DNA of 37,855 bases from Methanomassiliicoccaceae archaeon UBA404 (GTDB taxonomy: Archaea; Thermoplasmatota; Thermoplasmata; Methanomassiliicoccales; Methanomethylophilaceae). Where the stretch lies: positions 1-37,855 of the forward strand of contig DAHY01000027.1 of NCBI GenBank assembly GCA_002498605.1, written 5' to 3'. The position numbers and the translations under genes were made by a program. A model generated the notes under the pieces. The model was not told the origin of the DNA, did not search any database, and saw only the letters and a list, made by a program, of their open reading frames with translations. Below, one piece after another: positions 16,529-24,813 of this stretch; position 1 is the first letter of the stretch, and each line of letters opens with the position of its first letter.

Positions 16529-17350
16529 ATGTTAAAGATAGGCTGGTTCTCAACCGGCAGGGGCCCGGGTTCAAGAAACCTGCTCAAAGCCGTAATGGAC
16601 GAGAAAGAAAAGGGGAACCTGAATATCGAAATATCTTTCGTGTTTTGCAACTGGGACAACACCGAAGAAAACAATCCCCGCAAAGAACAGAGAGAGATTT
16701 TCTTTGACATGGTCCGGGGATACGGCATTCCGCTGATTGCCTGTTCCTGGAAGAACTTCAAACCCGATCTGCGCAAAGAGGACAACGATGCCTGGCGTAT
16801 AGAATACGGTAAAATTCTCAGGGCGGAAACGGGAAAATATAATTTCGATTTGGGCATACTCGCAGGATACATGCTTTGGATGGACGACGAAACCTGCAAC
16901 ACTTACGACATGATCAATCTTCACCCGGCTCTGCCCGACGGCCCGAAAGGAACCTGGGAGGAAGTTATTTGGAATCTCATGGAAAACAATGCCGATGCCC
17001 AGGGCGTCATGATTCACCTGTGCACCGAAGAATGGGACAGAGGCGCTCCTTTGACTTACTGCGGATTTTCCATACGCGGCAAAGAATATGACGGGCTGTG
17101 GTCGTCTTTCAACGAAAAACTGAAAAACGGCGGTTTGGAAAACATAAAGAACACCGAAGGAACCGATGAGCCTTTATTCAGAAAAATCAGAGAAGAAGGC
17201 GCAAAACGGGAACTTCCGCTTATCGTCTCCACGCTGAGAGCCTTTGCGGAGGGGGAAGTTTACGTCAGGGGAAAAGCGTTGTACGCCGGGAACGGAAAAC
17301 TGGAAAACCCTTACGACTTGACAAAAGAAGTGGATGCCTCTTTAAGGTGA
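16529..17350 (+). CDS. PurN-like formyltransferase-fold protein
   Basis: A 273-residue protein with the formyltransferase fold. The catalytic triad of PurN-type enzymes is recognisable: Asn130 and His132 in MINLHPALP and Asp170 in EEWDRGAP. The family's usual HPSLLP(A/S)FPG loop is replaced by HPALPDGPKGTWEEV, and the C-terminal 90 residues are not typical PurN. It may transfer or hydrolyse formyl groups from formyltetrahydrofolate or a methanopterin-type carrier, or act on another substrate; purine synthesis should not be assumed. It lies between archease and a HAD-like gene, with GAGGT nine bases before the ATG. TGA at 17348 sits within the GGTGAC ribosome-binding site of the next gene. Confidence 0.7.
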   Translation: MLKIGWFSTGRGPGSRNLLKAVMDEKEKGNLNIEISFVFCNWDNTEENNPRKEQREIFFDMVRGYGIPLIACSWKNFKPDLRKEDNDAWRIEYGKILRAETGKYNFDLGILAGYMLWMDDETCNTYDMINLHPALPDGPKGTWEEVIWNLMENNADAQGVMIHLCTEEWDRGAPLTYCGFSIRGKEYDGLWSSFNEKLKNGGLENIKNTEGTDEPLFRKIREEGAKRELPLIVSTLRAFAEGEVYVRGKALYAGNGKLENPYDLTKEVDASLR

Positions 17351-17354
17351 CATC

Positions 17355-18482
17355 ATGGCCGAATTCGACACATTGGACGATCTTGGATTTATCAACGATA
17401 AACAGTTTATTTGCAGCTGCAGGGGATTCCTTACCAGAAATAACGGAACCAGAGACGTCTGCGAACGTTTCATAAGCGGCGGCGGCCACTTTTACGACAT
17501 AGTCTCAAGATACGATGCGTTATGCGCTTATGTGCTGGACCGGGAAGACGGACGCACCGGAAACACCATGAAGCTGATTGCTCCGTTCCTGAAGGCTTAC
17601 GGCGTCGGGGATTTGCAGATGCACAACGTCAGTGCCGAATCTTTGGAGCTTATGCCCAAAGCGGGGCACACCATGCGTTACGCATTGAACGTGATGCCCA
17701 CTTTCGTCACAACCAGCCTTTACGAACACGACGTGATGAATATTTTTAAAGAATTGGAAATTCCCATGGGCAATCTTACCTGTACGGATCTGAGTCTTGA
17801 TTCTCAGGATATGTCCCGTTCGGATGCGAGAACGCTGAGAGGGGAGATAGCAAAGATTTCTTCTCTGCGGTTACCCAGAATCGAATATCCTTTGAACGTC
17901 CCGATGGAATTGGACGAACTTGACATGAAAATGCTGGATGTCATGGACGGAGTCGCCGAAACCGTCAATTCCCTGGATTCGGCAAACGCGATAATGAGAT
18001 CCATGTCCTCCATAGGCTCCAACGAAAAAGCATACACGCTTTTGGAAATCAGAAGAAGGACTTCGATAGAACTTGACGGAACGGCATATATCGGAAGCGA
18101 AACCTCCGATTATCAGGCAATGGAATTGGTCAATGAAAGCGGGGGACTGTCCATGTCTTTCAACGGGGAAGATTTTGCGGTAAGGGGAAGCAACATTGCC
18201 GTCCTTTCCAACGACTGCACCGTTGCGGCCGTGATTCTTCAGGAATTCTACAACAGCGGAATAGGGGCTGTTTTGGAATTGGCGGAAAACTGGAACGGGG
18301 AGTATCTCAAAAACGGAAATTTCTCGGATCCGTATCTGGTGGATGCGATGCTGGAAGCCAATCCGAAAAAGCTTCCGGAAGTTTATGCGGTGAACCGAAA
18401 GAACGTGGACGAAATCGCCAAGAACAGCGCCGCTTACCGGAAGAAAATTCTGGGATTCAAAACAAGATATCCGCAGTCTTGA
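17355..18482 (+). CDS. HAD-like protein of the COG4030/EhaR type with missing catalytic residues
   Basis: A 375-residue protein. The N-terminal part (FISGGGHFYDIVSRYD, then MKLIAPFLKAYGV, VMPTFVTTSLYEHDVM and CTDLSLDSQDM) follows the archaeal HAD family that includes the protein called EhaR in methanogens. In that family motif I is remembered as D-C-E-G, with the nucleophile Asp first. Here residues 21-24 are S-C-R-G, so both acidic residues are gone. The later GDSITD-type motif reads GSETSDYQAM, with one Asp kept. It is probably a pseudoenzyme or has a non-hydrolase role. It follows the PurN-like gene by four bases and is coupled to it. The family assignment is from memory of conserved segments. 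Confidence 0.6.
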   Translation: MAEFDTLDDLGFINDKQFICSCRGFLTRNNGTRDVCERFISGGGHFYDIVSRYDALCAYVLDREDGRTGNTMKLIAPFLKAYGVGDLQMHNVSAESLELMPKAGHTMRYALNVMPTFVTTSLYEHDVMNIFKELEIPMGNLTCTDLSLDSQDMSRSDARTLRGEIAKISSLRLPRIEYPLNVPMELDELDMKMLDVMDGVAETVNSLDSANAIMRSMSSIGSNEKAYTLLEIRRRTSIELDGTAYIGSETSDYQAMELVNESGGLSMSFNGEDFAVRGSNIAVLSNDCTVAAVILQEFYNSGIGAVLELAENWNGEYLKNGNFSDPYLVDAMLEANPKKLPEVYAVNRKNVDEIAKNSAAYRKKILGFKTRYPQS

Positions 18483-18492
18483 GAAAGAGGAA

Positions 18493-18568
18493 TGGTGCTC
18501 CCGTCGGGATTTGAACCCGAGTGTCGGCCTCGAAAGGGCCGAATGATTGGCCTCTACACTACAGGAGC
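18493..18568 (-). tRNA. tRNA-Glu (anticodon TTC)
   Basis: The minus strand reads GCTCCTG...CGGGAGC-A-CCA, a 7-bp acceptor stem with one G-U pair. The anticodon arm CGGCC-CTTTCGA-GGCCG presents TTC, and the T-arm contains GGTTCAAATCC. It is 76 nt including an encoded CCA. The 3' end lies only 10 bases from the stop of the convergent HAD-like gene. Confidence 0.96.
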
Positions 18569-18594
18569 AGTACGCCGTCCATTATTGAGGATGG

Positions 18595-18602
18595 ATAAAA
18601 AA
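18595..18602 (-). promoter_or_regulatory. TATA box of tRNA-Glu
   Basis: Minus-strand TTTTTTAT is centred about 31 bases before the first base of the mature tRNA, a normal position for an archaeal tRNA promoter. Confidence 0.45.
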
Positions 18603-18657
18603 GTTTGTGTTATATTGTACTGTTTTCAGACAAATATTACGTTGAAACGTGAAACTA

Positions 18658-18667
18658 TTAATATAAA
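18658..18667 (+). promoter_or_regulatory. TATA box of the aIF1A operon (leaderless promoter)
   Basis: TTAATATAAA is centred 25 bases before the aIF1A ATG, so transcription should start at or within two bases of the start codon. No ribosome-binding sequence is present in the intervening bases. Confidence 0.62.
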
Positions 18668-18687
18668 GATTCCAACATAGCTCAGAT

Positions 18688-19017
18688 ATGGCAATTAAAA
18701 CAGCACCGGATACAGGTGAAGAAGACGTATCGCGTATACGTATGCCCAACATAAAAGAAGGGGAGATATTCGGGATAGCCGATCAGCTCCTGGGGGCTTC
18801 CAAGATACGCGTTATGTGCGAAGACGGGGTATCCAGAATGGGACGCATCCCGGGTAAAATCAAAAAACGCATGTGGATCAGGGAAGGAGATCTTCTGATT
18901 GTGTCCGTGTGGGATTTCCAGCCTGACAAATGCGATATAAAATTCAGATACACAAGGACACAGGCGATAAACCTCAGCAAGAGGAACAAAGTTCCGAAGT
19001 CCATCGATATTTACTGA
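18688..19017 (+). CDS. eif1A: Translation initiation factor 1A
   Basis: aIF1A binds the A-site of the small ribosomal subunit and promotes initiator tRNA binding and start selection. The 109-residue protein has a basic N-terminal tail, the OB-fold core (EIFGIADQLLGASKIRVMC, then GRIPGKIKKRMWIREGD and VSVWDFQPDKCDI) and a short C-terminal tail, as in other archaea. It is the first gene of the run aIF1A-RIO1-KH, an order common in archaea, and the transcript is probably leaderless. Confidence 0.96.
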   Translation: MAIKTAPDTGEEDVSRIRMPNIKEGEIFGIADQLLGASKIRVMCEDGVSRMGRIPGKIKKRMWIREGDLLIVSVWDFQPDKCDIKFRYTRTQAINLSKRNKVPKSIDIY

Positions 19018-19030
19018 GGTTTGACGCGAC

Positions 19031-19822
19031 ATGGCTTCCTACGATGAGATTTACTCCTACATGGAGAAGCGTGTCGATGCTCTTAAAACCAATAAAACCG
19101 GCGATGAAAGACAGACCGAAGGAGAAGTCTTCGACAAAAGAACCCTGATGGTTCTTTACGAATTCATGACCGACGGCATCATAGACACTATCCACTATCC
19201 CGTTTCCACGGGAAAAGAAGGAAATGTTTTCTACGCCGAAGATTCGGACGGCGACCCTGTGGCGGTTAAAATATTCAGGACCTCCACGTCCACGTTCAAA
19301 CGGCTGGCAAAATACATCGAGGGAGACCCCCGTTTCAAAGGCATGACGGGAAACAGAACAAAAATGATTTATGCCTGGACCCAGAAAGAATACAAAAATC
19401 TCTACCGCTACATGAATGCCGATCTCCCCGTGCCGGCACCCATCGCTTACGAAAAAAACTGTCTGATCGAAGAGTTCATAGGGGACAAAACAGGACCTGC
19501 CCCACAAATCAAAGATGTTGAACTCGAAGATCCGACGGAAACTTACGAAGAAATAATATCCTTCATCGTCGACGGATGGCGGGAAGCCCGTCTGGTTCAC
19601 GGCGATTTGAGCGAGTATAATATACTGATGTCCGATGAAGGCCCCGTAGTGATAGACTGCGGTCAGGCCATGGACATCGGATTTCCCGGAGCCGCAGAAC
19701 TTCTTGAAAGAGATATTGCCAACGTGAACAGATTCTTCAGACTCAGAGGGGCGAAGATAATCGAACCCGAGAAAATCATGAAAAAGGCCCTGAACAAAAA
19801 AATCAAAAAGGAGAGAACATGA
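19031..19822 (+). CDS. rio1: RIO1-type serine protein kinase
   Basis: An atypical kinase/ATPase needed for late small-subunit ribosome maturation. The 263-residue protein has the RIO1 nucleotide loop STGKEGNVF (about residues 59-67), the catalytic lysine in VAVKIFRTST, the flexible loop following it, the catalytic loop VHGDLSEYNIL with its Asp and Asn, and the metal-binding Asp in VVIDCGQAMD. The C-terminus is lysine-rich. It sits 13 bases after aIF1A. The stop overlaps the KH gene start as ATGA. Confidence 0.95.
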   Translation: MASYDEIYSYMEKRVDALKTNKTGDERQTEGEVFDKRTLMVLYEFMTDGIIDTIHYPVSTGKEGNVFYAEDSDGDPVAVKIFRTSTSTFKRLAKYIEGDPRFKGMTGNRTKMIYAWTQKEYKNLYRYMNADLPVPAPIAYEKNCLIEEFIGDKTGPAPQIKDVELEDPTETYEEIISFIVDGWREARLVHGDLSEYNILMSDEGPVVIDCGQAMDIGFPGAAELLERDIANVNRFFRLRGAKIIEPEKIMKKALNKKIKKERT

Positions 19823-20355
19823 GAACCGTCAGAATTGCCGCCGACAGACTCGGCGCCCTCATAGGCAAATCCGGAGATACGAAAAAACTTTTGGAAGAAA
19901 GATCGGGGCTTGGACTCGAGATATCCAAAGACGGAACCGTCGTTATAGACAAAAGTGAAACCGGAGACCCGCTGATGGAACTGAAATTGGCGGATGTCAT
20001 CAAAGCCGTCGGAAGAGGATTCAACCCCGAGAAAGCTTTGCGTCTTCTGGAAGACGACGAATACCTCGAGATTATAGATTTGAAGGAGTTCGCCGCCGAC
20101 AAACAGATAAAAAGAATCCGGGGCAGATTGATCGGCAAAGAAGGAAGAACCCGTAAAATCATAGAAGATCTCACTCTTTGCGACATGATAGTTTACGGCA
20201 ACACCGTGGGACTTATAGGAAACTCCGTAAGTCTGCCGGTGGCGAAACATGCCGTCGGTATGCTTATCAACGGAAGCGAACACTCAAGCGTTTACGGATA
20301 CCTGGAAGGTCAGAGGCCCCGCCTCAGGATATCCGAAATGGGATTCGATCTCTGA
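19819..20355 (+). CDS. KH-domain rRNA-processing protein (Dim2/Pno1 homologue)
   Basis: A 178-residue protein with two KH domains: GALIGKSGDTKK near residue 12 and GRLIGKEGRTRKII near 100, each a GxxG RNA-binding loop. The eukaryotic counterpart Pno1/Dim2 helps to process the 3' end of 16S/18S rRNA and binds near the site where Dim1/KsgA acts. Its coupling with RIO1 and aIF1A, and the KsgA gene a few kilobases on, agree with a role in small-subunit assembly. Its start overlaps the rio1 stop. Confidence 0.92.
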   Translation: MRTVRIAADRLGALIGKSGDTKKLLEERSGLGLEISKDGTVVIDKSETGDPLMELKLADVIKAVGRGFNPEKALRLLEDDEYLEIIDLKEFAADKQIKRIRGRLIGKEGRTRKIIEDLTLCDMIVYGNTVGLIGNSVSLPVAKHAVGMLINGSEHSSVYGYLEGQRPRLRISEMGFDL

Positions 20356-20364
20356 GGTCTTCAC

Positions 20365-21594
20365 ATGAGCGACTGGGTATCGGATAATATTGACAAAGCG
20401 GAAGGGCTTGCCCGAAAAGGGTTATGCGATCGCTGTCTCGGACGCATGTTCGGAAAAGAAGAAACGGGCATGACCAACGAAACCCGCGGAATCATGCTTA
20501 GGGACGCACTCAGAGAATCCGGTAACGACATTGCGGCCGACGATCTTTGTCCTCTGTGCGGAAATATCTTTGATTTATTGCCGCGTTTCGCGGAAACCGT
20601 GGCGGAATCCGTATCTTCGGTGGAATCGGACAATTTCCTTGTCGGCACCAGGGTCGACCCGCTGATTGCCAAAATGGAAAAGGATCTCGTTGCCGAATTC
20701 GGACTGGAACACAGCGAAGCCATAAAATCCGAACTTAACCGCGAAATAGGAAAACTGGCAGGTCCGATGATCGACCGTCCCGTTGAATTTGAAAGTCCTC
20801 AGGTGGTTGCCTGCATTGACACCCGTTTCGCGGATGTGGAAATGGATATCAAACCTTTGTTCATAGCCGGACGTTACAACAAATACAGCAGGGAAATCCC
20901 TCAGACTAAATGGCCCTGCAGAGAATGCAAAGGAAAGGGCTGCCCCCGCTGCAACAACACCGGAAAAATGTATTCCACCTCGGTTCAGGAGATTATCGGG
21001 GATATCGCATTGGAAATGGCCGAAGGAAAGGAACACTTCTTCCACGGCATGGGACGGGAAGACATCGATGCCAGGATGATCGGAGACGGCAGACCTTTCG
21101 TTTTGGAAATAAGCAATCCCGTCAAAAGACAGATTGATTTGGACGAATTGGAAAAAAGGGCAAATCAATCGGAACTTGCCGGATACAGCTCGTTGCATTT
21201 TGTCGAACGGGAAACCGTCAGGAAATACAAGGGGGCGGACCCCGACAAGACCTATCGCGCACGTGTAAAGGCAGAGGGGAAAGTTAATAAACAGGAACTA
21301 ATTGATGTAGCCTTGACGTTCAAAGATGTCTGCATTGACCAGAGGACTCCCACAAGAGTTGAGCACAGACGTGCCGACCTTGTCAGAAAGAGAGTAATCC
21401 GCTGGGTCGAAGCGGAACAGATCGACGATTATACCTTCGATCTTACACTTGAAACCGAAGCCGGGACGTATGTGAAAGAATTCGTTTCGGGAGACGGTGG
21501 GAGAAGCATGCCAAACTTCTCGGATTCCCTGGGAATCCAATGTGTCGTCAGTGAATTGGACGTGTTGGCAATCAAATATACAGAGCGTGAATGA
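20365..21594 (+). CDS. pus10: tRNA pseudouridine synthase Pus10
   Basis: Archaeal Pus10 makes pseudouridine 54 and 55 in the tRNA T-loop. The 409-residue protein has an N-terminal zinc-binding part (CDRCLGRMFG near 22 and CPLCGN near 60) and a THUMP-like RNA-binding region. A second cysteine cluster, CRECKGKGCPRC, lies near residue 190. The catalytic domain carries the Asp in GREDIDARM near 232, followed by GRPF, and the C-terminal segment ends in a conserved GDxGRSxPxxS stretch. It begins nine bases after the KH gene with GAGGT close to the ATG. It ends one base before the L21e start codon. Confidence 0.94.
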   Translation: MSDWVSDNIDKAEGLARKGLCDRCLGRMFGKEETGMTNETRGIMLRDALRESGNDIAADDLCPLCGNIFDLLPRFAETVAESVSSVESDNFLVGTRVDPLIAKMEKDLVAEFGLEHSEAIKSELNREIGKLAGPMIDRPVEFESPQVVACIDTRFADVEMDIKPLFIAGRYNKYSREIPQTKWPCRECKGKGCPRCNNTGKMYSTSVQEIIGDIALEMAEGKEHFFHGMGREDIDARMIGDGRPFVLEISNPVKRQIDLDELEKRANQSELAGYSSLHFVERETVRKYKGADPDKTYRARVKAEGKVNKQELIDVALTFKDVCIDQRTPTRVEHRRADLVRKRVIRWVEAEQIDDYTFDLTLETEAGTYVKEFVSGDGGRSMPNFSDSLGIQCVVSELDVLAIKYTERE

Positions 21595-21595
21595 G

Positions 21596-21889
21596 ATGAA
21601 AGCATCCAAAGGACTAAGAACGAAGACCCGCCAAAAACTCCAGAAGAAGCCTAGGGACCGCGGTCTTTCTCCTATCACCAGAGGCCTCCAGGAATTTGAA
21701 TCCGGAGAAAAGGTCAACATAGTGATAGACCCCAGTGTACACAAGGGAATGCCGTTCTCCAGGTTCCACGGTCTCACGGGAGTCGTAATCGGCTCCAGAG
21801 GAGCCGCGTACGAAGTCAGCGTCAAAACCGGCGACAAATTCAAAACCGTTGTCGCCAGACCCGAACACCTCGTAAGGAACGTACTCTGA
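21596..21889 (+). CDS. rpl21e: Large-subunit ribosomal protein L21e
   Basis: A 97-residue basic ribosomal protein beginning MKASKGLRTKTRQKLQKKPR. The motif DPSVHKGMPFSRFHGLTG and the final HLVRNVL are characteristic of the eukaryotic/archaeal-type L21e, which is absent from bacteria. The open frame extends about 33 codons upstream inside pus10, but family members start at this ATG, one base after the pus10 stop. It leads the conserved archaeal cluster L21e-RpoF-DUF655-KsgA. Confidence 0.95.
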   Translation: MKASKGLRTKTRQKLQKKPRDRGLSPITRGLQEFESGEKVNIVIDPSVHKGMPFSRFHGLTGVVIGSRGAAYEVSVKTGDKFKTVVARPEHLVRNVL

Positions 21890-21914
21890 ACGGAGCAAAA
21901 CAGGTGGAATCAAA

Positions 21915-22232
21915 ATGACCGAAAGATATGCAAGTCTTGCAGAAGTTGCCGACCTTCTTCTTTCCGAGAAAGAAGCAAGAGGACTTTTGGTGACTCAGAA
22001 CATAGCGATGGAGCATGCACAGCTCGTCAGCCAAATTTCTGCTGACGACGCGAAGAAGCTTATCGAAGAACTGAAAGAGGTTTCGCCTGTAACCAACTTT
22101 ACCGCTGTGAAAATAGCGGACATAATGCCCAGATTTCCTACGGAAGTCCGTGCGATATTCTCTAAAGAGAGGGTGGTTTTGGAAAACGAAACCATAAACA
22201 AGATTTTAGAGATAGTCGCTAAATACCTGTAA
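21915..22232 (+). CDS. rpoF: DNA-directed RNA polymerase subunit F (Rpb4 homologue)
   Basis: RpoF pairs with RpoE to form the stalk of archaeal RNA polymerase. The 105-residue, largely helical protein has the N-terminal part SLAEVADLLLSEKEARGLL and the HRDC-like C-terminal part EVRAIFSKERVVLENETINKI, as in the family, and lies directly after L21e as in many archaea. AGGTGG about 10 bases before the ATG is a good ribosome-binding site. Confidence 0.93.
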   Translation: MTERYASLAEVADLLLSEKEARGLLVTQNIAMEHAQLVSQISADDAKKLIEELKEVSPVTNFTAVKIADIMPRFPTEVRAIFSKERVVLENETINKILEIVAKYL

Positions 22233-22256
22233 TACAGTACAAGGTGGGGAATCACC

Positions 22257-22805
22257 GTGGAAGAATACGTACGCGTTATTGATTATTTACCGCAGGGCAT
22301 ACCCGGCGGAGGCTATTCTAAAAAAGAACCGGTGTGTTTCGGAGTCGGCGAATCCGAATTCAAACTGTTCGAGCTTGTACCCCGGACAGGAGTCCAGATT
22401 GCCATGGGAGACCGCGTGTACGTCGGAGAGGACAAATCCAAACGCGACAAAATCGATCATATCAGAAAGAGAGTCGGATACGGAGACCTTACAACAACCG
22501 CCCAATCCGAATTGGAATACGCGGTTGCCGATATCGTAAGATTCAACCCCGACAGATTCGTAAGATTCTACAATGAAGCGATTCCCATCACAATGCGCAA
22601 ACATGCCTTGGAAGAACTTCCCGGACTGGGAAAGAAAAGCATGGACGCCATCCTCAAAGAAAGAAGCGTGGAGAAATTCAAAAGCTTCGAGGATTTGTCC
22701 GCAAGAGTGCCCGTTGTGAAGAGTCCCGAAAAGCTCATCATCGCAAGAGTAATTGAAGAAATTTCCGCCAACGACCTGAAACGCTACATCTTTGTTTCAA
22801 AATGA
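22257..22805 (+). CDS. DUF655 (COG1491) predicted nucleic-acid-binding protein
   Basis: A 182-residue protein starting at GTG 22257 behind AGGTGGGG. The N-terminal half resembles an OB-fold (VIDYLPQGIP, then GDRVYVGEDKSKRDKIDHI). The C-terminal half contains a helix-hairpin-helix motif, LEELPGLGKKSMDAILKER, near residue 120. The family is universal in archaea and always near rpoF and ksgA, so a role in RNA polymerase or ribosome biology is suspected, but none is proven. Its stop overlaps the ksgA start as ATGA. Confidence 0.9.
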   Translation: MEEYVRVIDYLPQGIPGGGYSKKEPVCFGVGESEFKLFELVPRTGVQIAMGDRVYVGEDKSKRDKIDHIRKRVGYGDLTTTAQSELEYAVADIVRFNPDRFVRFYNEAIPITMRKHALEELPGLGKKSMDAILKERSVEKFKSFEDLSARVPVVKSPEKLIIARVIEEISANDLKRYIFVSK

Positions 22806-23590
22806 AAGATGCCGGCCGTTTGATCAGGGAAACCAATCTGGTTCCGAAAAAAGAAAAGGGACAGAATTTTCTTACCGACGAAGCTACTGCGGACCGTCAG
22901 GTAAACTATGCGGAAATATCCGAAGGAGACGAAGTTCTGGAAATCGGACCGGGGTTCGGGATTCTCACCGAAAGACTGGTAAAAACCAAAGGGAACCTTA
23001 CCTGCATAGAATTGGACGATAAACTTGCGGAACATATCGGAAATAAATTCGGAGATAAACTGAATCTCATCAGAGGGGATGCGGTGAAAGTCGATTGGTC
23101 CGAATTCGATGTTTTTGTGAGCAATCTCCCGTACAGTGTTTCCACGCCGATTATATTCAAACTTTTGGAACAGGATTTCAGAAAAGCCGTGATAATGGTT
23201 CAGAAAGAATTTGCCGACCGTATGGTTGCCAAACCCGGAACTAAGGATTATTCCCGTCTGACCGTGGGGGTGTATCACAAAGCCGAGTGCAGAATTCTGG
23301 AAAAGGTTCCCGCCGGAAGATTCAATCCCCGTCCCAAGGTGGACTCCGCCGTTGTATCCCTCGTACCCCGTCCAACGCCTTTCGAACTCAGGGATGAAAA
23401 ATTATTTTTTAAAATCGTTAACCTCTGTTTCGGCCAAAGACGGAAGAAAATCGGCACAACCCTGAAAAACGCAGGCATCGTAAAAAAGGATTCGGAATTG
23501 CCCTATCTCGACAACCGCATCGAGGATCTTTCGCCGGAAGAAATCGGGGATTTGGCAAACCTGATAGCCTCGGATGCGACAAATGTATAA
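22802..23590 (+). CDS. ksgA: rRNA small-subunit adenine dimethyltransferase (KsgA/Dim1)
   Basis: It dimethylates two adjacent adenines near the 3' end of 16S rRNA with S-adenosylmethionine, a late check on small-subunit assembly. The 262-residue protein has GQNFLTDE near 20, the SAM loop EIGPGFGILTE near 47, IELDDKLAEH, and the catalytic motif SNLPYSVSTP near 103. A C-terminal helical domain follows with the conserved RFNPRPKVDSAVV. It is translationally coupled to the DUF655 gene. In many archaea a HemK-type methyltransferase gene follows; here a GTPase gene does. Confidence 0.95.
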   Translation: MKDAGRLIRETNLVPKKEKGQNFLTDEATADRQVNYAEISEGDEVLEIGPGFGILTERLVKTKGNLTCIELDDKLAEHIGNKFGDKLNLIRGDAVKVDWSEFDVFVSNLPYSVSTPIIFKLLEQDFRKAVIMVQKEFADRMVAKPGTKDYSRLTVGVYHKAECRILEKVPAGRFNPRPKVDSAVVSLVPRPTPFELRDEKLFFKIVNLCFGQRRKKIGTTLKNAGIVKKDSELPYLDNRIEDLSPEEIGDLANLIASDATNV

Positions 23591-23620
23591 TGTCGGCAAC
23601 GGGATACGGGTACTGATCCA

Positions 23621-24808
23621 ATGCTTATAGGAATTGTAGGTAAGCCCAACGTGGGCAAATCAACTTTCTTCGCCGCCGCTACAATGGCCCCTGTCGAAAT
23701 CGCAAATTATCCGTTCACTACCATAGAGCCCAACAAGGGCGTCGGATACGTAAGATCCGTCTGCCCCTGTAAGGAATTGGGGGTTCAGTGCACCCCTCAC
23801 AATTCATCCTGCGAAAACGGAACCAGATGGATTCCGGTCGAACTTTTGGATGTTGCGGGATTGGTACCGGACGCATGGGACGGCAAAGGACTCGGAAACA
23901 AATTTCTTGACGACCTGAGACAGGCGGACGCTCTCATCAACGTAATCGACGTAAGCGGCTCCACCGACATAGAGGGCAACTCTGTGAACCTGGGATCTCA
24001 CGACCCGGTGGAGGATATAACCTTCCTTCAAAAGGAAATAGACCGCTGGATGCTGGAAATAATCAAAAACGGTCTTTCCAGAATAGCCAGACAGGCGAAT
24101 ATGCAGGGAACGAAGCCCGAAACCGTCCTCGCCGACAGACTGGCAGGCTTAAAAGTCACCGAAGGACAGATAAAAGAAGCCCTGAAAGTAACGAATCTGC
24201 CCACCGATCCTTTGGCCTGGGACGATGATTCGTTATTGCTGTTCTGCGCAAAACTGAGAGAACTCAGCAGACCTCTGATGGTTGCCATGAACAAATCCGA
24301 CATCGCTCCCGAAAATTTTGTGAACAAAGTCAAAGAATTTGCCGAACGCTCGGCCCCCACCATGGCGGAAACGGAACTGGCACTTAAGAAAGCCGCGGCG
24401 GGAGGAATGATTGACTATACCCCGGGCGATGAGTCTTTTTCGATAAAAGACGGCGTAAACTTAAACGAGGCTCAGAAAAAGGCCCTGGATTTCATGAACG
24501 ACAAAATTTCGATGTACAAAGGCACGGGGGTCCAGGAATGTCTGGAAACCGCGACTTTCGCTATGTTGGATCAGATAACCGTATATCCGGTGGAAGACGA
24601 AAACAAATACACCGACCATTTCGGAAGAGTTCTGCCGGACGCTTTCCTGATGCCGAGAGGTTCCACCGCCAAAGATCTGGCATATAGGGTTCACACCGAT
24701 CTGGGCGATAAATTCATAAGAGCCGTGAACGCAAAAACCAAGAGAACCGTTGGTGCGGATTACATACTGCAGGACGGGGACGTTATCAGAATCGTGGCGG
24801 ACAAGTGA
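23621..24808 (+). CDS. YchF/Obg-family GTPase with TGS domain
   Basis: A 395-residue TRAFAC GTPase of the archaeal COG0012 type. It has the P-loop GKPNVGKST (residues 7-15), switch segment PFTTIEPN, DVAGL as G3 and MNKSD as G4. A C-terminal TGS domain occupies about residues 305-395 (YPVEDENKYTD, then LPDAFLMPRGSTAKDLAY). A four-cysteine stretch (residues 49-65, CPCKELGVQC and a later Cys) sits inside the G domain, as in other archaeal members, and could bind metal. It is thought to act on ribosomes, but its cellular role is unsettled. The stop overlaps a possible GTG of polB. Confidence 0.9.
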   Translation: MLIGIVGKPNVGKSTFFAAATMAPVEIANYPFTTIEPNKGVGYVRSVCPCKELGVQCTPHNSSCENGTRWIPVELLDVAGLVPDAWDGKGLGNKFLDDLRQADALINVIDVSGSTDIEGNSVNLGSHDPVEDITFLQKEIDRWMLEIIKNGLSRIARQANMQGTKPETVLADRLAGLKVTEGQIKEALKVTNLPTDPLAWDDDSLLLFCAKLRELSRPLMVAMNKSDIAPENFVNKVKEFAERSAPTMAETELALKKAAAGGMIDYTPGDESFSIKDGVNLNEAQKKALDFMNDKISMYKGTGVQECLETATFAMLDQITVYPVEDENKYTDHFGRVLPDAFLMPRGSTAKDLAYRVHTDLGDKFIRAVNAKTKRTVGADYILQDGDVIRIVADK

Positions 24809-24813
24809 TCGGC

